The position numbers were made by a program, and so were the translations under genes. The notes under the pieces were generated by a model, which was not told where the DNA came from, searched no databases, and saw only the letters and a list, made by a program, of their open reading frames with translations. From NCBI GenBank assembly GCA_037102815.1, contig BTPP01000005.1, positions 806,001-870,000 of the forward strand: a DNA stretch of 64,000 bases. The letters run 5' to 3'. This DNA comes from Neurospora intermedia. Its lineage: Eukaryota > Ascomycota > Sordariomycetes > Sordariales > Sordariaceae. Below, one piece after another: positions 55,422 to 64,000 of this stretch (the stretch's first letter is position 1; each line of letters starts with the position of its first letter).

Positions 55422-58400
55422 ATGGGGAAGATTACCAAGACCATGCAACAAAAGCACAGGGACACTCTGGTAAGTAGCTTGCCCGTTTCCATCATATTTG
55501 GTCCGTCTGTCTGCTAACTAACTCTTCTGTCGCAGTCTCCTTGGCTGAAAGAGTTTGTCGACACAGCCTCGAGTGCACCTCTGCCTCTCATCCTGCAACG
55601 ACTCGACGAGTTTCCACGGAGGTGGATGTTTCCGCGTGGCGACCTATACCACTGGATCCCATTGCTCAACCGTTTCGACAACATTCTAGAATCAATATGT
55701 GCTACATACGAGCTATCCAAGGGCCCCCAAACACGCGACTTTGGACGTGATGTCCTCCTCAACAGCGGCGGACCCTCACTCGAATACCGCGACGAGCCTT
55801 GGACCGCGGAGCGTCTGGCCGAGGCCGGATACAAGGAGGATGGAGATTGCCAGCTTCTCGTCGCTATACTCAAGTTTACCCGCATGTTGCTCGAGCACTG
55901 CGGTAACCGAAGCATCTACGCGAGCAGCCACCACATCGACCGCCTTCTCAACAGCCCATATCTCGAAGTTCAAGCCGCCGCTCTTGAGGTTGGCTTGGAG
56001 CTGGCCCAGAGGTATAATGCGTCCGTCAAGCGCATGCCCTCGCCTCCTCGTTCAGTAAACCCAACCTTGTTAGCCAACCACTACAACATCGATCTCGAAA
56101 AGGTGCAACTGCTTGCACGGCCATTCGTCAGGACACCCATCGTCAAGTCCCTGGAAGCATCCTCGGCTGCCCCGGCCGTCTCCGCTGGCTCGACTGCCAA
56201 GGCCAAGGACAAGGAAAAGGAAAAGGAAAAAGCTACTGGCCCCAAGAATGTTGCGTCCATGTATGCCAACGACCTCAAGGCCCTTGCTTCGAGCCGACCC
56301 GATGAAGAAGACTTGTGGAAGAGCTGGGGTGACCTTAAGATGTCATATTATCCCGACACAACCAATGGCGAGCCTAGCGCGCGTGATTCCAAGGACGCTC
56401 AACCTGTGGAGCCTCGCACCACCTCGTCACCTGCTGCCCCAACGCCGCTCCGTCGTAGCTCGACAATGAACGTGTCTCAATCGTCCCGTACTCAGCGTGT
56501 CGGAAGTTCGGAAGAAGGTTCGCCTCTCAAGCCGTCGGGAGCAGCTACGGATGACCGCGATGGGCCCAAGGTGGTGGAGATCCCACGGTCTGTCATCGAG
56601 TCGAAACGCATCTATGATCTATATGACATGTGTCCTTCCGACATGCCAGCCACCATGAAATTCGAGTTTACTAGTCGCTTGAGAACATGCAAGGCGTTAT
56701 TAGGAACCCACAGAGAGCGTCAGCTAGCTTTGGCCGTTCGCCTGCTGGCCATCACCAACCTTGCCTACATCCTACCCGAGGCCGTCTTTGTTGACAAAGT
56801 TCTCAAGTACGACAAGGACGAACCGAGGAAATTTCAGCTTGTCTACCAGCTGGCCGAGCTCATTGCCCCTTCCCCAGACGGAAACCCTAGCGAGGTTCCA
56901 AAATGGCTCCAGAGCATCACGCTGGCTCTGCTTGAGGCCATCTCTCACCAACAAGAAAAGCACTCGGATGTCCTGGCGGCTTTGAATGTAAATGTTAACC
57001 ATGGCATTCTTCTTTACGTCATCAGAATAGCAGTGGCGGAAATGAAAGAGGACGCCCCTGTTGATGATCAAGATGAGCTGGATGCAGACAATTGGCGAGG
57101 CAACCTGTTCGGGTTGACCCTTCAGATAGCCATGGCTACGCGTATTGGCCAGGAGATGATGACTGCTGGGCTCATGGACTGTCTCGTCGAAATTCTTAAC
57201 CTTCGGACGGCAGTTGCCAGTCGCCATTATAGCATGGTACTAGCTTTTCTGGACAGTCTGACTTATGCGTATCAGACTGCCTTCTCACAGCTAAACGCGG
57301 CCGGCGGTCTGGATGCTATCACGAACCTCATAGTCCACACCGTTGGGGAATCCAAGACTCTCACGGAAGCTGGCCTTGGAACAAAACCCGAACTTCACGC
57401 TTCCCTTGTGGATTATAGCATTCCATTCTACCATCAGCAGACTCTCAAGTGGCTTCTAAAGTTTATTCACCATGTCATGGCCAATACCTACTCCTTCGAT
57501 GGTACCAACACTGAGCGCTTATTGAGGAACCTGGTCGACAACTCGTCGTTGCTTGGTAGCCTCTGCACGATTGCGCGCCAGAACCGCTTCTTTGGCACGG
57601 TCGTGTGGTCAAATGCTACAACCCTCCTGAGCGATTTCATTAACAACGACCCTACGAGTTTTGCAGCGATCTCGGAGTCTGGGTGGATTCAAGCCTTCCT
57701 GGAATCTGTCACCAATCGGCCGGTGTCCATTCCTGCTGAGCAACCATCGCTGGAACCCAGCCAATCCAGAGCAAACGACGGCAGCGAAGGGAATGACGCC
57801 GATGACGACAGTGAAGATGATGGTAGTGCGCATGACGCCGCTCCCGACTCGGACGGTCAGGCCGCTACTCAACCCCATCCACCAACTCAAGAAATGCTCG
57901 AGGCACCTCGAGATTTTCCTCCCGCCCACGGCATCCTACCGTCCTCTGAATCCATGAATATCATTCCCACGGTACTGAACTCAATTTCACTCAATAACCG
58001 CGGCATGAAGATGGTTCTCTCGTCTGGTGCCATTCAGAGCTACATGGAGATATTCGAAAGCGCTACCCATGTTCAGTGCATGGCGCACGATCCTGAACTG
58101 GCTAGTACCATCGGTAGTAGTCTTGACGAACTCTCCCGTCATCACCCGGCGCTACGGCCTGCCATCGCTAATGCTATCATCGACATGATTGCGAGGGTCA
58201 CGCACCTGGTCAAGACCATGGATGCCACTAAAGCATGCGGTGCAAGGCTTGAGGCACCTGAATCGTCTGCTGGCCCGGTTGCTGAACCAGCCCAGGCTAC
58301 TGAGGTAAAGGGTAAAGGCAAAGAAAAGGCCACAGACGATACCGATGTGGAGATGGCGGAAGCGAGCTCTTCATCAACTGGCAACAACAAGCCCGCACAA

Positions 58401-61400
58401 GCTCCATCTGTCCCTTATATTCAAGTCCTCTCTACGTTTCTCCAGCCGATCATCAGCAACTCTCATCTTAAGGGCGCTCTCATTTCTGCTGGTGTGATTG
58501 AGATTTTATTGGATCTCGCCGAATCTCCCAGCCTTCCCTACGATTTTGGCGAGACTCCAGCCTGCCGCATGCTGGTCGCGGCCATCTCGCAGCTCATTGA
58601 GTCCGCTCAGATTGTCGGGCTACCTTCTTTACTGTTCAGGATGGAAAACACTGTCAAGGTTCTCCAGCCGCGGATTAATCCCACAACTACGGAGCCTTTC
58701 TTTGCACCTTTCCTCGCTTTGAGTTCATCTGTGTCTCCCGTACAAGATGAGGAACCAGCGAGCGAGAAGCGTACCCCGGATGTTTCGAGCGGAACAGAGA
58801 CGGTGAAGGCTCTGCTCAACATACAGACCATGATCAAGATACTGTATCACTGTTTCCCGTTCTCCAACCGGAGCCAGATGGTCAGCATGCCAGCTGTCAA
58901 CGTGTATGACTATTACATCCGTTTGATCCAAAGTCTTGGACCATTGTTGCGCGGCGTGTTAAAGGAAGAGGCAGCTGTTAATGGTGCCGTACCACACCAT
59001 TGGACACTAAAGAACAAGCCGTACCAAACCAGTTCTCTGGGCTCTCGCACCGATGTGCAGGACCTACTGACCGACTCAGCCGCTCAAGATTCTTCCGCCA
59101 ACGGTAAGAAGTTGACGCCTGAAGAGCAGTCGACTGCTGAATACAAGAACTTCCAGACCCTACGGGTTCTTCTTCATTCCTTTATGCCTTCTATCTTCCC
59201 ATTCTTCCAGACTATCGGCAAGGCGCTGTTGCCTAGACGCAACAACAACGACCCGTACATCCGTTCACGTCACCTGGCAATTGCAGAGGCGTCGGCAGAA
59301 ACCTTGATTCAGCAACTGCAACAGTCAAAAGCAGAGTTGACGGTCAGAGACATCCACAACTGGATCATCATGATCCACACGTTCGGTGAAATGGTCGTTG
59401 ATACGAATCACCGTACTGCCAGCGGAGGGGCTTTCCTTATCCTCCCCGTGATCACCGCCTTTAAGGAGCTTGGGGGTTTCGAGGCATTGAATGTTATGCT
59501 CAAACGGTTGGCCGACATGGTGTCGAACGGGGCCACCGAGGGTCAGGAAGCCACCAAGGCGAAGTTGTCAATGATTGGCATGAAGAAGGTCCTCGACATC
59601 TACTGCTTCATCATTAGTGGCAAGAACCTCTCGGATTCCATGGCCCAGATTGCCTTGGCACCCAAGCCCACGGAACGAACCACCCGGGAGTTTTCGCACC
59701 AACTTGTTGTTGAGTTGCGAATGTCGATATTACCGGTTGTTCGAGAAATTTGGGCTTCCAACATCATTGAAAAGTCAACAGGCACGGTAGTGAGCAAGAT
59801 TATTGACATCATCAAGACTATCGCAGCCGGCGACCTGGAGTCAAATGCGCAGTCGAGATCCGACAAGGAATCGTTACCCCATCTTTTCAAGAACCGCGAG
59901 TCCGTTCCCTTCAAATGGATCTCGCGCAAGGATGCAGAAACACTTGCAACCGAGCAGGGCGTAGATGTCGATCTAGCGTTGGAGGCACTTTATCGTGCTA
60001 ACGGTAAAGAGAGTGACACCAAGGAGTACATCAAATACCAGAAGGCACACTTAGTTCGTAACCGCAACCCTGTGCCGGCTGAGGACGCTTTCAAGGAAGT
60101 GCCATCTCCCAACCTTTCGTCATCGGCAGGGATGTCTCTCAGTAACTTGTTGAACACTCCTACTTTCCCGGTGAGCGACCTGCTGGGTGCAGAGCCTATG
60201 GCTTTGGATCCGGTGCCCAACCAGCCACTCGGAGAAGCTAGTGGTGAAACAGCCCTCGGACACGCCACAGAGCCGTCAGAAGACGGCTCTGATGAAGGCC
60301 AGCCTGGCACGAGCCGTGAAACCAACGTTGGGGCCTCTACGACGGCACCACAACAACTGCCTGTACTTCCGTCACAGCAACCAGCCACCGAATCGCAATC
60401 TAACACTCCACGTATCACCAGGGAAGATCTGGTCGAGGAGAGGGCCAAACTCTACGATACCCTGATTGATCGCTCTCTTGAAGTCATAAGCTCTCATCCT
60501 GAGGCCGTGTTTGAGGTTGCGGATCTTATCCAGAACACCATTCTGAAGACCGACAATGAGGACAGGAGAGTGGAAGTGGGCGAGATCTTGGCCAATGCGC
60601 TCATGTCATTCGCCTCCGACGACGCGGATGAGTTGAAGGAGAATGGCAGTAGCATCGCTGCTTACGCCCACCTTTTGGCGCTTCTTCTTCAACAGACGGC
60701 TTTCATGCGGACTACCGTTGACATGTTGAGAGATTACGTGGGTGATTATCTCGGCTTCCTAAAGCTGCCGCCGGCAAGCTCCAACGACAACCTTCCTCCG
60801 TGGATTCCCTATATTCTCCTCATATTCGAGATCATGCTTTTCAAAGACGCGCAGCCCCCTGATGTCAAATGGAAACAGCCCGTGAAGGAGGATGATCCAA
60901 TTGAGGAGTCGGTCATCGAGGTGAAGGAGACCAACTTCTCGGCCGAGCACCGCTCGTCTCTCTTGACAACTCTGTTGGACTTTCTCCCTCGCATTGGCAA
61001 AGAAGAGTCATTGGCTGTTTCGGTGTTGAGGATCCTCGTTGTGCTGACCAGAGATCACGCGGTAGCCAAGATTGTTGGGGAGAAGAAGAACCTGCAACGG
61101 CTGTTTGTTATGGCAAAGCAGTTGTGCGGTGCCGGTTCCACGCGTCTCAAGCAGACTCATATCTCAGAACACATCCGCCAGATCCTTCGACACATCATTG
61201 AAGACGAAGAGACCCTTCGGCAGATTTTTGAGACGGATATTAGGCACCTCATGACTTCGAGGCAGAGGCCCAGCACAGCCCCGGGCCTTGAACCACAGGC
61301 ATACCTGCGCACTCAAGCGCATTTGGCTCTGCGGTCGCCCAAGACCTTCGTCGAGGTTAGCACGGAGCTGCTCAAGCTTAACCGGGCCGTTTCGCACTTG

Positions 61401-64000
61401 GGAGACGGAACGCTGCGCTCCACGCCATTTTTGGTTCTCAAGGAGCGCCCTGCAGATGCTAGTGTCTCGCCGAAGGAGAGCTCAGTCGAACCTGCAGTGC
61501 AAGCGACAGAGGATCTCACTATCAGTGACGTCAAGCCTTCAACCGAGGTGACGGACAAGGATATGCCCGATGCCCCCAAGAACCCCGCTCAAGACCTCAA
61601 GCGGCCGATTCTCGAACATCCCGACGGTGTTGTTCACTTTTTGTTGACCGAGCTGCTCAACTACAAAGATGTTGACGAGAGGGAGAACATTCCTGCGCCT
61701 CCCGCAGCTGCCTCCAAGCCAGAATCTGATGCCACTCCTGCGAATGAGGCTACTCCTTCTCCTTCCGGCGACGAGCAGAATTCGGAGTCGAAGGAGAAAG
61801 AGAAGAAGCTGGCCAAGTCCCCGTTCAAGGCCGAGGATCACCCTATTTTCATCTATCGTTGCTTCTTGCTTGACTGTCTTGCCGAGCTGTTGCAGAGCTA
61901 CAATCGTGCCAAGGTTGAGTTTATCAACTTTAAGCGCTCTGCTCCCGTTCAGGCGAACGCTCCGGTCAAGCCTCGATCCAGTGTGCTAAACTACATTCTC
62001 AACGATCTTCTGTGCTTCAGCCCCGCAAGCGGAGTACCCGAGTCGATAGCCATGAAAAAGAAGGCGGCAACGGCAGTGCCAGCACGCGCTGTTCTGGTTG
62101 CCCTTGTTTCCAAGACCGGCGAGAAGCCTCAGAACCGTACCCATGAGCCATTTGAGTATGACGATGAGCCGGACTTGCTCTTTATCCGCCGATTTGTCCT
62201 GGATACCATACTCCGAGCTTACAAGGATGCTTCTGTCTCCGGCGAGCCGGCTGATATTCGATACGGAAAGATGAACGCTCTTGCAGAGCTGATGGCCCAA
62301 ATGATTGGCGAAGGAGACAAGGATTCGCGCCCCAACAACCCGCGCGGTACAGATCCGTCAATCGGACGGTCCCAAGCTCAACTGAAGCGACTCATGTATG
62401 AGAAGGGTTACCTGACGTCCCTAACAGCGTCCATTGCCGACATTGACCTCACATTCCCGCACAACAGGGCTCCGCTCAAGCCCATCCTTGCGGTCATCAA
62501 AACACTCTCAAAGACTGCAGTCTCGATGAGTCAATTGGGGCTCATCCCTGCTTCGGGTACAGCTGGTACCGACCAAGCCGAGGACGAATTCCTGTCCGAT
62601 GGGTCGTCCGTCTCGGAAGATCTCACCGATGATCGCGAGGAGACGCCCGATCTTTATCGCAACTCCACATTGGGCATGCTTGAACCCGGACGTGATGATG
62701 AGTTCTCCGACGAGGACGAGGATGACGATGAAGACATGTACGACGATGAACAGTATGACGATGAGCTTGACTATGGCGACGACATGTCACAAGACAACGA
62801 AGACAATCCTAGTGACGAAGAAGATGACCTCGGCGAGATGGGCGAAATGGGAGGAATGCCCGGTCAACCTGGCGTTGTCGAGGTCCTTATGGGGGAGAAT
62901 GACGACGAAGAGGACAACGATGACATGGATGACATGGACGAGGATGATGAGATGGACGAAGATGACGAGCAGGAACTTAGTGACGAGGATGAGGACGAGG
63001 AAGTCGGCTCCGAAGACATGGATGACTTGGAGGACGACATCCACATTGTCGATGAAGAGGGCAATGCCATTGATGACGACGGTGCGTCGTGGGATGATGG
63101 CACCGACGAGGATGAAGAGGATGAGGAAGAGCTCGACTACGAAGCTGAGGCTCAGAATATGCAGGAGGCTCAACTTCACAACCGTCGGACCTTCCCCGAG
63201 ATCATGCGAGCTGCCATGGAAAATGCTGGCGATGATCTTGATGCTGAGCCAATTCGCGACTTTGATGGGCACTACATCGACGATGATGAAGATGGCGAAG
63301 AAGACGGTAAGTTCCCAAGATCCTTTGGAAGAGTGAGCAAGACGGCTAACTCCAATAGATGATGAAGATGAAGGGGAAGACGACATGGATGATGACATGT
63401 ACTTCGACGGCGATGGTCTTCGTAAGTATTTAGGACGAATTCCTTTACCAGACCTGGTAGCTGACACGAGAAGCAGACGATGACTTGCTTGCGCCCAACA
63501 TGCCATCAGGGCTTGGCTGGGACATTGCCATCGAACCCAACCATCGACATCGGCCGTCCCGGAGCCCTTGGCCCAACAGTCCTTTCGTGGTCGGAAGACA
63601 CCGTGACGCGATTGGTAAGTTCCTTAAATCCTAGGATGTCATCTTCTTGTTCAGAGTGTTAACGATTTGTCAGACTTCCAAAACTTCTTCCGCCGCCCTG
63701 CCCATCTCAGCAGACATCTGCCCCCTCCGGCCGACGTCATGTCTGGCACAAATCCCCTGTTGCTTCCTCAGTCTCGTCGTGAGGTTCCTCGTCATACACA
63801 CAGCCAGCTGGTTCGTCTGGGGATCACCCCGAATATGATTGGAGGCCTAGGAATGGGTATGGGGGTGGAGCCGTTGGCCTTCATCAGTGATCTCGTCCAA
63901 CACCTACCCGATGTACGTCTCAGCGCTGGAGGAGGACCCTTGGCCTTGCATTTCACAGCAGACGGACCGGGCGGGATTATCCGCGAACTCAACGCCATCC
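55422..64000 (+). CDS. HECT-type E3 ubiquitin ligase, Tom1/HUWE1 family (N-terminal part; runs off the window)
   Basis: Very large ubiquitin ligase; the catalytic HECT domain lies beyond 64000. Exons seen: 55422-55469, 55536-63306, 63359-63421, 63477-63614 and 63674 to the window end, about 2780 residues. Donors are all GTAAGT-type (GTAAGTT, GTAAGTA), and phases join. The 16-codon first exon (MGKITKTMQQKHRDTL) precedes SPWLKEFVDTASSAPLPLIL, the family start. DUF908- and DUF913-type armadillo-like regions cover ~80-850, interrupted by a Lys/Glu and Ser/Pro linker (~200-330). A UBA-like segment is near 1475-1515 (RKDAETLATEQGVDVDLAL). Residues ~2370-2600 are extremely acidic, as in yeast Tom1, which targets excess ribosomal proteins and histones. 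After it comes the family block GLGWDIAIEPNHRHRP. Function inferred from family. Confidence 0.93.

Noticed and set aside
62787-63506. 239-codon minus hydrophobic frame near the end
   Set aside because: It is the complement of the very acidic tract (GAT/GAC/GAG codons read as Ile/Val/Leu) of the HECT ligase.

Overview
This is nuclear DNA from a filamentous ascomycete, most probably Neurospora (N. crassa or a close Sordariaceae relative). Four things point there: short introns with GTAAGT/GTACGT donors and CTAAC-like branch sites, a lone dispersed 5S rRNA gene with the ends typical of Neurospora 5S genes, CCTACCTA/TAGGTAGG microsatellites throughout, and repeat copies that differ mainly by C-to-T type transitions, as repeat-induced point mutation (RIP) would leave. 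The genes are not organised in operons.

Layout, left to right. 0.7-5.2 kb: a divergent pair, the replisome adaptor Ctf4/Mcl1/SepB (minus) and a WD40 protein (plus). Their shared promoter holds a cluster of CGCG-core (MCB-like) sites. 7.3-11.3 kb: a large, mostly disordered fungal protein. 13.2 kb: the 5S rRNA gene. 15.3-17.0 kb: an Nramp (Smf-type) divalent metal transporter (minus). 18.9-20.0 kb: a CaCA-family cation/Ca2+ exchanger (plus). 17.4-18.3 kb and 23-28.7 kb: accessory stretches of broken or orphan frames on both strands, with a small C2H2 zinc-finger gene, a lysine-rich repeat protein and a small secreted-type frame. 28.8-29.8 kb: a conserved-looking hypothetical with a poly-Ser tract. 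30.2-31.5 kb: a three-exon wax-synthase-like membrane O-acyltransferase (minus). 32.0-34.1 kb: a foldback element and a degenerate ~200-bp tandem repeat. 34.3-34.8 kb: a small Cys-rich secreted-type protein. 37.3-41.2 kb: a large low-complexity protein with two PAM2 motifs (poly(A)-binding-protein ligands), interrupted by one in-frame UAG. 41.7-42.9 kb: a disrupted minus-strand gene. 44.1-44.8 kb: a 733-bp element with perfect 34-bp terminal inverted repeats. 46.4-49.4 kb: a Gyp5-like TBC Rab-GAP (plus). 52.0-52.9 kb: ribosomal protein eS8, with an 8-nt microexon (minus). 55.4-64.0 kb: the N-terminal ~2780 residues of a Tom1/HUWE1-type HECT E3 ubiquitin ligase (plus), which runs off the window.

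The intact core genes serve replication, metal and Ca2+ transport, vesicle traffic, translation and ubiquitination, and show no shared pathway. The items most worth a second look are the UAG-split PAM2 protein, the two inverted-repeat elements, the eS8 microexon, and the block of gene relics at 23-28.7 kb. Exon coordinates and identities were read by eye; no alignment or database search was run.
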